Below, in pieces: positions 34,331 to 44,682 of a stretch of 64,000 nucleotides of DNA. Where the stretch lies: contig OY282559.1 in the NCBI GenBank assembly GCA_958295665.1, forward strand, positions 266,514,057 to 266,578,056, in the 5' to 3' direction. Source of the DNA: Tipula vernalis (taxonomy: Eukaryota; Arthropoda; Insecta; Diptera; Tipulidae). A program made the position numbers and the translations under genes. Position 1 is the first letter of the stretch. Each line of letters begins with the position of its first letter. The notes under the pieces were generated by a model, which was not told the origin of the DNA, ran no database searches, and worked only from the letters and a program-made list of their open reading frames with translations.

Positions 34331-34829
34331 TGTTACGTTTTTGCCTTGTCAAATAAGGTTCGTATCACTGGATTGTGAATAATACAAAATCAATTTAATT
34401 TATCTCCAACGAATTTATTTATTTCACAAAATTTATTACAACACAGTTTATCAATAAAAATTCACAAAATCACTTTATATAAATTATTCTTAAATTTTAC
34501 TGATCACTTTTACTTTATTTATCGCACTACAACACTTTTTTTAAATCACTTTTTTAATTCCTTTTTAATCTTTATACTATCGCTTTCCAAATATTACTAA
34601 TAATCTCACAAGTTTACACTATCGCGTTCCAAATACGAATAATCCAATTCGATCTTGTTCGCCTTTTTATATACACAAACCAAGCTTCTCGAAAGTTCAC
34701 GACTTTTCCAGTTGGAATAGCGTAGAAACGTTACGTAACAATTTTTATCATGGAAAATTCCATTTAGTACAGTAAACATTGAGCTATTAGTTTTACTTAT
34801 TCTATTACACACTAGGTGTCACCGTCACA
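34331..34829 (-). repeat. 5' LTR of the gypsy element
   Basis: 499 bp, TGTTACG...GTCACA in plus orientation. It pairs with 28,764-29,258. As the upstream LTR on the minus strand it would hold the promoter. Confidence 0.95.
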
Positions 34830-35740
34830 TTATTTTTACTGTTTTATCTACATAGAATTCCCAAAGGAAACACAACGGTAAAATTAATTTTAGATTTAGT
34901 AGCTTGATAGTCCCAAATATTTATTGTTCAAAAGGTGTCGATGCGAGGATGTTTATCAATTAAATTCGGAGAGTGCTTAACTGGTGCTTGGTAAATACAA
35001 TCCTACCTTAAAACAATTCCACATGGATATCTATTGGTCTTCTAAATTTTTTAAAGAACTTTATTATGATTAAACCCATCACGTTCAAGTAGCAGAAGAG
35101 TTGCTTTGATTGTATTTAATTGCCCGTTCCAATCGTCTAAAATCTAAATAATTCTTTCAAAACAGACACTCGTTCTGTTTTATATCCCAACCCAAACCTT
35201 TTATAGTAACAAATGTTTTAGATGTGCTCCCAATTTCCTTTTATTTCGGTCTAAAGAGACCAAACCAGACAGTTTGGAAATCCTGTGTCAAAATGACCAA
35301 GAATATAGAGGGCCCAAAACTACTTTTCTCGACGTTTTGAAGGTAGAAATGGAATAGAAATACTTACCATTAGGGCACTGAGTTTGGGGTTGTCAATTTC
35401 CGGGTTGAGTTGAAGTGGAGTTGGAGTTGAATTAGGGTTGGATTAAGATATAGTGACCAGTTGGCCAATGTTTTATATATGCTGGTATGAGGATTGAATT
35501 GAAAGAGAGTTTGCGTTTGGGTTATTAAGTTGGGTGCCGTTTGCGGGTTGAGTTAGGGTTGATTTGGGGCTAAATTAGTGTTGAGTGAACAGTTGAGCAA
35601 TCTATATAAGTGAGTGCTTTTATGTATGTATAGCATATGTGTATCGTATTTAAACAAATCCGCACGCCTTGGCCGATTTGAACCAAACCGTACACAAATA
35701 TTGTTTAAGACTTAAGAAAGGTCACTGGTAATATCTCAAA
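34830..35740. other. Non-coding; TTGAGTTGGGTT-like simple tract
   Basis: No gene seen. 35,385-35,600 is rich in irregular GGGTTGAGTT/TTAGGGTTGATTT words, and the same style returns at 37,385-37,700. These are degenerate and not a telomeric array. Confidence 0.5.
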
Positions 35741-36898
35741 CCTCATATTGAATCTTTAGTAAATTATATGAATGGCCAATTAGGATAAAACTAACCTACG
35801 AGGCATTGGAAATCTGATTTTAAAATGATTTTTGGAAGATTTTCTGTAATATGGCCAAGTATAATGAACTCACCTATTTCTCAACCGATTATGATGAAAT
35901 TTGACATATGCGTTGAAAATGTGATTCTAAAATAATTTTTGGTTGAAGTTCTGGATTATGGGCGAGTGTGATGGAGCTGGCCGATTTCTCAATCAATTAT
36001 GGCCGAGTTTGATGGAACTTGTCTATTTCTCAACCGATTATGATGAAATTTTACATGTGCATTGGGAATGTGTTTCTAAAATAATTTTTAGTGTGATGGA
36101 GCTTGCATATTTCTCAAAAATGATGATTAAATTTGACATGTGCGTTGGAAATGGGATTCTCAAATGATTTTTGGATGAAGTTCTGGAATATGGCTAAGTA
36201 TGATGGAATTTTCCTATTTATCAACCATTTACGATGAAATTTGTGGAAATGTGATTATAAAATGATTTTTGGATCAACTTCTGTAGACAGTTAGGATATA
36301 ACTTGTCCATGTTTTAACGGATTTTAATGAGATTTCACATGTGCGATGGTAATGGGATTTTTAGATAAAGTCCAGGAATATGGCCAAGTAGGAAGGAACT
36401 TTGTTATTCCTTAACCGAGTATAATGAAATTCGAGATTGCGAATGAGGATTTAAAATAATATTTCAAATTCCGAAATTCTGCACTACCGTTATTAGTTTC
36501 GATACTGAGGCACGTGTCCGCTACACACTATATTTTTCTTTGACAGCAAATACTCAGAAAACTTAACCCAAAGTTTAAAGCGAAGTATTGACAAGAAAAG
36601 CTTCTAATGGAATATAATATAACGGAGATAAGCTTAGTCGTTTAGCAATTGACAGAGTATGTTTAGGCTGTCTTTAAGAAACCTCAACAGCTGCATGATT
36701 AACAGAAGCCTAAATAGACTAAATTATAGAAGCCATATTGACATATTTCTCATAACCTCGTCTAAAAATAATTGTTGGGTCACATTTCCTTCTATTCGCT
36801 GGAAACGTCAAAATTCATTATAATCGATTAAGGAATAGCCAAGTTTCATTTTAATTGGCCATTCATATAATTTTGTTAAGGGTTCAATTTGAAATGTA
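35741..36898. repeat. Degenerate ~110-130 bp tandem array between inverted ends
   Basis: Five to six diverged units run from ~35,800 to ~36,475. Each has words such as CTCAACCGATTATGATGAAA, ACATGTGCGTTGGAAATG and AATGATTTTTGGATGAAGTT. The outer flanks are inverted copies: TAAATTATATGAATGGCCAA (~35,760) against TTGGCCATTCATATAATTTT (~36,858). The array may lie inside a non-autonomous element whose ends are these inverted segments. Confidence 0.65.
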
Positions 36899-36949
36899 AA
36901 AATTTCAGTTTGAAGAATAAAGGGATCAATTTCAAGCGTAAAACTTGCA

Positions 36950-37345
36950 TTATGGTATAATGGTATGATGGTATGTTGGTATGATGGTATGATCGTATGA
37001 TGGTAAGATGGAATGATCGTATGATTGTATGTTGGTACGATGGTATAATGGTATGATGATATGATAGTACGATGGTATGATATTATCGTGATAAGATGGT
37101 ATATATAGTAGTATGATTGTGTGCTGTTATGATGGTATGATAGTATATATGATACAACGTACGATAATATGACAGTATTTATTCTAGAATGATAGTGTGA
37201 TGGTATGTGAGTACGTTGGTATAACGGTAGAATGGTATGACGGTGCGATGGTATGATGTTATCATGGCCTGACAGTGTGATGGTATGATTATATGATGGT
37301 ATGATGGTACGATGGTATGATGGTATGGTTATAGGGGTGGTACGA
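36950..37345 (+). repeat. GGTATGAT minisatellite
   Basis: About 400 bp of an imperfect 8-10 bp repeat (TATGATGG with variants TACGATGG, TGTTGGTA). Confidence 0.85.
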
Positions 37346-37764
37346 TGGTTTAGCGATTGCTTAACGTACGTATGCCGGTATGATGGTGAGTAGGGTTTGA
37401 GCTGAAATTAGGGATTTAAGCGATTAATTTGAGGTCGGGTTAGAGATTAATTTGAGGTCGAGTTTAGGGTTTAGTGGAAGGTTAGATTGAGTTGAGTTCA
37501 TACACACACGCATGTAGTTTTCGAATCGAGTTAATTTTGGGATTGGGTTGAAAAATAGGTATAGAGTTGAGCAGAGGGTTGGGATTAAGTCGAGATAAGT
37601 TGAGTTGACGTAGAATTAGGATTTAGTTAGCTTGCATTGTGGTGTGAGTTGTTCGGTTGAGGAATTATTTAAGGGTTTATTTGGAGTTAGGTTAAGGTTT
37701 GATTTGAAAATTTGAAAATGGATGAGAGTTGATTTGGTGATTTAATCTATAGCTAGGTTGGCCG
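37346..37764. other. Non-coding, GTTGAG-rich
   Basis: Irregular GGGTTGAGTT-type words continue; no gene seen. Confidence 0.5.
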
Positions 37765-40406
37765 TTAGTTTAGTGATATATTTAGCATCAAATTATTGCC
37801 AGTATGTAAATTGCCAATGTGTACTTCCTTAATGATCAATGTATTCGCCAGATGATCTTTTGGTAGTATGATGGGATGTCGTACATTATAACTTAACTGA
37901 GAGTTGCCCAGCCTACCACGTACTCGTAGAATGTCTTCCTGATCGATAAACGGATCCAGTGAACTTAACACAATATTGTTTGCAACTGGAACGTTCCGTT
38001 TTAGGTTACTAATTTCTTGATTAAAGCTTGCGGTTTGGATCCTTCGAATCAAGAAACGTTCAGTCCCAATATATTCCTCATATGTTATTTCCCTTTTTCT
38101 TGGTTTTCTCTCTTCGGGTTTTCGTAATCTGTTAATTCTGAGAATATAGGCCATTACCTTTTTTATTTTAAACCAGGAGGAAGATCTGCTTAGTAATTGG
38201 TTAACGCGTTTTCAATGGTTTCGATTAGAACTGTTATTCCTGTCATACGAACTTCGGTATCCACACTCTTAGCCTTCAATTGTGGTTTATTTTTTGGCCA
38301 CGTATTTTCCGGCAATGTTAACCAACTAGGTCCCTTCCACCAAGCGTCTAGATTTGGCAGAAATTTGGGGTCTACTCCTCTGGAAATATAATCAGCTGGA
38401 TTTTCCTTAGTTTTAAGGAATAATCAATCAATTAAGGACAGCTCCACATAGTTGCAGTCTAGGTAGACTTATTCGTTTTATGGGCGCTACCTTACTTTTA
38501 GCACAAATTATACGACTTGTTATTTCCCCAATTTGGTTGCAGGATCTCATGTAGGAACACAGTCATATGTTGACTCTGAGGCGTCGCAAAATCCATGCAG
38601 TTCCATTATCGTAGGATTGGCAGATGGTAGCAAACATCTTGGTATTTCAATGTTTTCTAGGTACTTTAAATTACAATATACCTTCTTCCATAAAACTACA
38701 ATATTAGCTTCTTCATCCCAATCGGTTTTGGTTAGCCATAGTTTTTGTAATCACATTTTAAAATTAACCATAATAGGGGATACCCATCCTAGCGGATCAT
38801 ACAGCCTGGAGCTTTCGGATAGCATTTTCCTTTTGGTCCAAATAACTTCGTCGGTTATAATGTTTAATTTGCACGTAAATAGGTCACTTTGGGGATGCCA
38901 CATAATTCCGAGAGTCTTGGCACTTGGATCATCCTCAATAAGTTTTGGAATTTTTTCTGCGTTATCACAAGCGAGAGAATTTAGGAAAACCTGGGAATTT
39001 GATCTCCATTTTCGCAGTCTAAAACCACAATCATTGAGCATTTCAATTACTTGGTTTTTTCAAACGTATTGCGCCTTCCTCGGTGTCACTTCCCGCTAAC
39101 ATGTCGTCCATATAAAAGTGTCTTCGTATAGTTGCAGCCGCTTCTGGGTATTGGGTTTCGTATTTTCTTGCTACCTCTTCTAGTGTCCGTATGGCAAGAT
39201 ATGGTGCACAAATGGCTCCATACGTAACGGCCATACATTTGTATAGCTTTAGGTCTTCTTGTTGGTTACTGCGCCATAAGATTAATTGAAAATTGGTGTC
39301 TTCGGGTTCTACCAAAATTTGCCGATACATTTTTTCTATATCTGCGTTAATCGCAATTAGCTTTTGGCGAAAACGCAGCAAGGTGGTGGTTAAATCGGGC
39401 TGAATTTTTGGTCCTACATGTAGACACTTATTTAATGAAGCCGTGGTGGTCGTTTCGCAGGAAGCATCAAATACTACCCGAAGTTTCCTCGTCGTACTAT
39501 CCTTGTAGATTGCATGATGCGGCATAAAATATTTATTATTATTTTCTGGAGGTATTTCGGTCCAAGTTATCGGTTTCATTTGATCTAGTTCAATGTACTC
39601 GTCCATAAATTCCTTATACTCTTTATAGAAGTCAGTAGACCTGGCAAACCTTTTCTCCATTCCCAACATCCTTGATTTCGCATTGACTAATGAATCTCCT
39701 AATTCTGGCCTTGGGTTGATAAATGGTAATCTAACAATAAAGTTTCCATCGGGCGATCGGGTGTTGGTAGTTCGATACAATATTTCACAGGGATCATTTT
39801 CGTTAATAGTACTAGGTTTCATCATTGGCTCTTCCGTTTGCCAAAATCGTTTTAACGACTCCATTATATCTTCGTTAGTTACCTTCGACTTTAAAATTTT
39901 GTAACTGTGAAACTTCCCTCTGTTGACTTATGTTGCCAGCTATTACCGAATTTAGAAGACTGCAGTACTGGAAGGCCTGGTATGGTTGTTTTCTGCTCAC
40001 TTATTATTTCCAGAAAAACTTCAGCGCCAATCAACAGATCTACTGAGCTAGATCGATTGAATTTTGGATCTGCCAATTCAAGCTGCCATATTTCGTCGGT
40101 TTCAGGTATTGTTATTGATGTTTCTGGTAGAGGTGCGGAAATTATTTCTATGATGTGTGCTGTTATATCAATGTTGTAATGTGGTATTACTCGCGATTTG
40201 ATATGTAGCATAGTTTTCCCTCTCGTTTTCCCCGCCGTGCTAGATGCTAGACCGTAAATTGAAATATTTGAATATTTCCGACGCAGACCTAGGCGTTGCA
40301 CGCATGATTCCGTGATAAAGGATGATTGTGATCCCGAATCAAATTTGTGAAATTTAAGTGATTTTTTTAAAATTGTTGTTCCGTGTTCTTGAACAGAATC
40401 TATCAC
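37765..40406 (-). pseudogene. BEL/Pao retrotransposon pol relic
   Basis: Minus-strand order: protease 40,406-39,891 (FDSGSQSSFITESCVQRLGL, LADPKFNRSSSVDLLIGAEV), RT 39,864-39,043 (LRVVFDASCETTTTASLNKC, NADIEKMYRQILVEPED, HFYMDDMLAGSDTEE with the YMDD box), RT/RNase H connection 39,041-38,751 (LGIMWHPQSDLFTCK, YDPLGWVSPIMVNFK), degraded RNase H 38,750-38,400, and the pre-integrase domain 38,154-37,765 (LDPFIDQEDILRVRGRLGNS, RHPIILPKDHLANTLI) ending at its zinc-finger His residues (NLHTGNN). The integrase core and gag are missing. The protein differs strongly from the BEL element at 8-13 kb, so it is another family. Confidence 0.9.
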
Positions 40407-41510
40407 AATGTAGATGTCACTCCACTCCTTATGAAGTTGATTTTTTTTATTTTATCAGGTTTCGCCAACAACCAGAATTAAACCATATTTGAAGGTGTGA
40501 TCGGTTCTCATTGCAATTGATTTCAGATATTGTTACTTAAAATTGTATATTTTGTGATTTGTCGGATAGTTTTGATGCGGTAAACCCTTACACCTGAATG
40601 TCGTTTCCAAATACATTTAAATTCGGTCTTTTTGTAAAGATTTCGTGTAGTTGGTATGACGAAGAGGCTTATGTCAATCGGCTTTTATGTTTTCATATTT
40701 TATGAACATTCATTATTGATTTGGTGATTATTGTGTTGGCTACTCAGCTGTCTACATCGAAAATAAAATAAAACTTGTAAAATTATAATAAAAATATTTA
40801 TCGCGCTTCTTTCTTCGATTTTTGTAAGGAACACGTCGTTCCTAGTGTTAATAGACAAAATGTAATAAATAATAAAATTGTTACTTTATATAAAATGCAG
40901 TAAAAGCAAATATTGTTTTTGATCATATTGTGGTAAAATAAAAATTATAAAATACATAAAATCTACGATTTCGATAATGTTTTAATGATTCGAAACCAAC
41001 ATAATAAAAAAATACAGTCCACTAAGTAAAAATATAATAAACTTAAAATAGTTAGTGGCGAATTAAATTCCAGCGTCGCCAGAATGTAATTAATAATTAT
41101 TGTGGAAACTCATCCGTTAGGCTATAGTTATTTGCCGTCTTATAAAAGATCCTGAATCTTTTATTTGCAATTTTAGAAAATGTTTGGCGATATCCAAAAT
41201 TTGAAAATTTCACCTAACAAGAAATTTTGACTTTCGACAACAATCCAAACCTGAACAAATTGGTTAATCCTTTTAGTCTTACATTCAACTGAAACTTAAA
41301 ATATTTGCAGGCCTTGAAATTTCTAGGGATTTATCCGTTTCTAGGTCTCCTGAATCTGAAAAGCTGGGTTTCGAAATGGCGTCTGTGTGGCGATTTGTCG
41401 GTTGGTCGGTCTCTCTATTGGCCTGACTATCGGTCTGTCCATCTATCTATCTGTTCGCTCTACATTCGAGATGGAGGATTCCGCAATTTTGTGACTGAAC
41501 TTTATCTTAA
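40407..41510. other. Non-coding; possible BEL primer site
   Basis: No gene seen. On the minus strand 41,081-41,073 reads TGGCGACGC, shortly after TTAATTACATTC. This resembles an LTR end followed by a BEL primer site, suggesting that the 5' LTR of the relic at 37.8-40.4 kb lay just to the right. gag would belong between here and 40,406 but is gone. This is weak, because no second LTR is visible. Confidence 0.35.
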
Positions 41511-42015
41511 CACTTAACCGACGGGTCTTTTTTTTCGCCGCATGCGCTGTGACGACGGGCTGTATCGCGTGAATTCCGCACACATAAGAGTTAAAATAAA
41601 AAATTCGATAACTTTTGAATTAAAGTAATTCCCTTTAATTAAAAAACGAAAATTTATCAAATGTTCTGAATTGTATCGGTACATATGTTAAAATGATCTT
41701 ATCAGTGGTTTTCAATCTATACCCGCAAAAGATAATAATTAAACTAATGAAATTGTTTTATTCTACTTTATTTTATCTCTAGTTTAAAAAATACTTACAA
41801 ATATACTAAATATAATATTTAAAATCAATATAAACAAAAATAGGAAAAAAACCTTCATTCATACATGGAAGCACAAAACGGTTTATTTTTTCCCGTTAGA
41901 TACTACAAAACCCGACATTAAACGTCAGAAGTCGAAAAAGGTAGTCCCTATTGGCCCCGCCGGTTACCATCAGCTGACGAGGCCGGTAGATACTACTCGT
42001 CCCTTCGGTTAAGTG
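41511..42015. mobile_element. 505-bp piggyBac-like non-autonomous element
   Basis: The left end CACTTAACCGACGGG and the right end CCCTTCGGTTAAGTG are inverted repeats. Both are flanked outside by TTAA (41,507-41,510 and 42,016-42,019), the piggyBac target duplication. The subterminal parts are GC-rich (GCGCTGTGACGACGGGC; GACGAGGCCGGTAGATAC) while the middle is AT-rich. No coding frame is present. Confidence 0.85.
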
Positions 42016-42180
42016 TTAAAATAAAATTAGATTAAACAGCAACAACAACAAAATTGCATATGTATGTGTTTTAAAAAGAAGACATTCGGGCGAATTAATA
42101 TAAAATATTTTTCCGTAATAAAATATATTTATTTAATGCCTAAGAAAATCGATATCTCGACATTTTCAACGATTTGTAAA
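42016..42180. other. Short AT-rich spacer
   Basis: Nothing recognised. Confidence 0.4.
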
Positions 42181-42519
42181 CATGTCATTAAGATCTTTCG
42201 GCAGGCCTATGTGTGTACTTTAATCGTGCCAACCCGTTTAAAAGTTATTGAGGTTTAACTAGTTAATATTAGATTATTCGAAAATTTGAAAATTGGTAGG
42301 CCTATGTGTGTGCTTTAATTATGCCTACTCGTTTTAAAATTTATTTGGGTTTACATATTAAGTATCTTAGTGACATGTTTGCCGATCGGTGAAAATCTCG
42401 AGATGATACAAATTTTCGAATAATCTAAGATTAACTAGGATTAACCGCAATAACTTTATTAAACGGGTTGACATGATTAAAGCACACACATAGGCCTACC
42501 GAAATATCATAGTGATATG
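42181..42519. repeat. Inverted repeat with ~110-bp arms and a direct third copy
   Basis: The left arm (42,181-42,289) and right arm (42,409-42,519) are reverse complements. Examples are GCAGGCCTATGTGTGTACTT against AGCACACACATAGGCCTACC, and AGATTATTCGAAAATTTG against CAAATTTTCGAATAATCT. In the loop, 42,296-42,336 is a partial extra copy in the same orientation as the left arm (GGTAGGCCTATGTGTGTGCT). It is a MITE-like foldback with rearranged copies. Confidence 0.8.
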
Positions 42520-42694
42520 TTTGCCGGATTTGCTGGATTTTTGCCACTAGATGATTTTAGTGGCAAGTAGTAAGGTTTATTATAATTCCGATAGTTGTTT
42601 TATCTTAATAGTATCAACAATATTAGGGTTGGTTTTATTTTCGATAGTATTTTATAGTTATTTGTAAATAAAATACACATTTTGGGATGAAAAG

Positions 42695-43560
42695 TCAATT
42701 TTTTTTATTGATAATGAAAGGTGGTTCTTTGCTATTTATGCATGAAAAACAATATTGTTCATATGCCGGATCAATGACCTCACTTTCAGCTCGAATGTTG
42801 TTTTTAAGTTGTTGAATTATTTGTGGATGATTAGCATAAAACTTACCTTTCAAATAACCCCACAAAATATAATCAAGTGAGTTTAAATCCGGACTTTTTG
42901 GTGGCCAAAGAACTTCATAATTTCTTGAAATTATGTGATCAGAAAATTTTGTTGACAATAAATGGATTGTTGCACACAATTCATTTAATTTGGGCCACAA
43001 AAAACCAATTAACATGTTGCGATAACGCGCCCCATTCACTGTAAGGGCATTTTCCTATTCGTTTTCAAAGAAAAACGGTCCAATGATGCCACCAGCCCAT
43101 ATACCACACCAAACAGTGACTCTTTGGAGGATGAATAATTGACGTACCCATTAAGATGAAAATGAGCTTCATCGCTAAAATGATTTTTGATGAAAAACCT
43201 TCATTTCGTTAAAGCATCCAATTAACAAAACGACGACGATTTAAATGGTCTGGTGGCCTCAATTTCTGATCAACATGTAAAATGCCTCGTAATGTGATTC
43301 GTGAAATTTTTAGTTCTTGTGAACTGTTTCATTATGAACACTTTCACTAACAGCTGCCACTGCATCAGAGTACGTACTGGATGAACATGTTGATACGGTA
43401 GACGACCTTCCACTAAATCAGCTCCTTCAAAATGATCAATAATTTTGCCAAATGCACGCTGAATAGGACGTCCATGTCGATCAAAACTCTCACGTAATAT
43501 ACGAAGTGTTGTTGTTTTTGAACGATTATTTTCTAAATAAATTTGGACAATCAAAATGCG
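42695..43560 (-). pseudogene. IS630/Tc1/mariner-type transposase relic
   Basis: Minus strand: the N-terminal part 43,554-43,270 (VQIYLENNRSKTTTLRILRE, RHGRPIQRAFGKIIDHFEG) is a helix-turn-helix region of the insect mariner-like family whose C-terminus reads 'WPPRSxDLTPLDYFLWG'. The first catalytic region, ~43,190-43,150, still reads FSDEAHFHLNGYVN. The end, 43,039-42,695, reads VLWPPKSPDLNSLDYILWGY. The stretch that should hold the second catalytic Asp (the 'WFQQDGA' box) has been deleted between LNELCA and TIHLLSTKF. Several frame changes occur. Inactive. Confidence 0.82.
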
Positions 43561-44479
43561 TTATTGTGTTGTTAGCGACTCCGCGATAATAAATGGCATA
43601 TTTTTGACTTTTCATATGTTAAAAAAAATTTTAGAACAAATAACATTAAGCACTAAAATTCATTGATTGAAAAAAGGACCGGACGAGAGTAGAATGAAAA
43701 GACAGCTACCTTTTAAGAGATGGATTTCCGTTCACAAAAATGATTGCATTTGCGCAAAATGCTGACTTCCTCCACTTTCCAAACATGAAAAATGGTTTGT
43801 CGGAAAGCGGTTCACATCGAACGAGCCCTAATTTGCAGAAGGAGGGCAGTTAATTCTTAATTGTCCTAGAAGCGGCAAAATCCTTCATTTGGCCCTGTTA
43901 TCCACCAGCTCCACATGGTATAGCGCAGCTAGCTGCCTGAATTATAAATCAACCCAGCTGTTAATGCACACTAACGATATTTGCGCTCTGGGTCATCGCC
44001 TCATCCATCGGAAAGAGGTCTGTAGGAAAGGGATTTAGTGGTAGCGAATAAAATAAAAATGCCGAAATAACAAAAAAGGATATCGTTTATTAGTAAAACG
44101 CCACTTAATCTTGCATTGTGTAAGCATTTTCTATGGGGAGATTTTCGAAACTAAAAGAGGGAACAATTTCGTACTGAAAACAGTGCAAACACGATCCGCT
44201 ATTCAGTTATTCAATAAGTTTGAATACAAATTCGGCGAATGGCAACTACCCTCCACTCCCCCAATGCATACATTACATTAAAAAATAGAAAAATTGATAA
44301 AATCCCCAAAAAAACGTGTATAGGATTGGGGTATTTAATCTATGCAATCTGTTTTGGAGCTCAAGGCACTCCCAACTCTTTCGCAGTTTACTTTTACCGT
44401 CCTACTTTAGGAATAAGTAGTCAAATCGAGGACGTACGGCTATAGACCCGTTTTGTAAAAACCACTTACACATTGCATT
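43561..44479. other. Non-coding stretch
   Basis: No gene recognised. A 68-codon frame at 44,239 resembles nothing and is probably chance. Confidence 0.4.
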
Positions 44480-44682
44480 GCTTCATGCCAACCTACAGTG
44501 CTGACATGAAAGGTGGGTCGGCCCGTGGACTCTGCACTCTCAACAGGGGGTCATAGATGTGTTCATCTTCATCACCGATCGTAATCAGATGATGAAAAAT
44601 CCCTTTTGCATCTCGCCCCTATCGGGATTCGAACCCGGTACCTCCCCCCTAGCTTTAACCACTGCGCCGTTTGGTCGGTATT
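44480..44682 (-). mobile_element. tRNA-derived SINE
   Basis: On the minus strand the sequence starts with a tRNA-like head: GGCGCAGTGGTTAAAGC (pol III A box, 44,652-44,668), then after a G-rich spacer GGTTCGAATCC (B box, 44,625-44,635). A body unrelated to tRNA follows (TGATGAAGATGAACACATCT; GTGCAGAGTCCACGGGCCGA). The head lacks proper tRNA arms, so it is not a tRNA gene. The 3' end is uncertain. Confidence 0.75.

Larger units (their letters stand above)
28764..34829 (-). mobile_element. Complete Ty3/gypsy retrotransposon with intact gag and pol
   Basis: Two LTRs (28,764-29,258 and 34,331-34,829; both TGTTACG...CACA in plus orientation) bracket one gag and one pol frame read on the minus strand. 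A tRNA-complementary PBS (34,310-34,327) lies next to the right LTR and a polypurine tract (29,259-29,269) next to the left LTR. There is no envelope gene. Comparing LTRs by eye I count roughly 15-20 differences in ~497 bp, so the insertion is not very recent, yet both long frames remain open. I see no convincing target-site duplication (flanks ATAT and TTAT). Confidence 0.95.

Noticed and set aside
28764..34829. Endogenous retrovirus with envelope
   Set aside because: The pol stop is followed directly by the polypurine tract and LTR; there is no room for env.
35385..35600. Telomere-like TTAGGG repeats
   Set aside because: Words are irregular and without fixed period, and similar GTTGAG-rich text recurs at 37.4-37.7 kb. 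It is simple sequence only.
44620..44670. Functional tRNA gene
   Set aside because: A and B boxes are present, but no acceptor or anticodon stems pair, and the body continues into non-tRNA sequence, as in a SINE.
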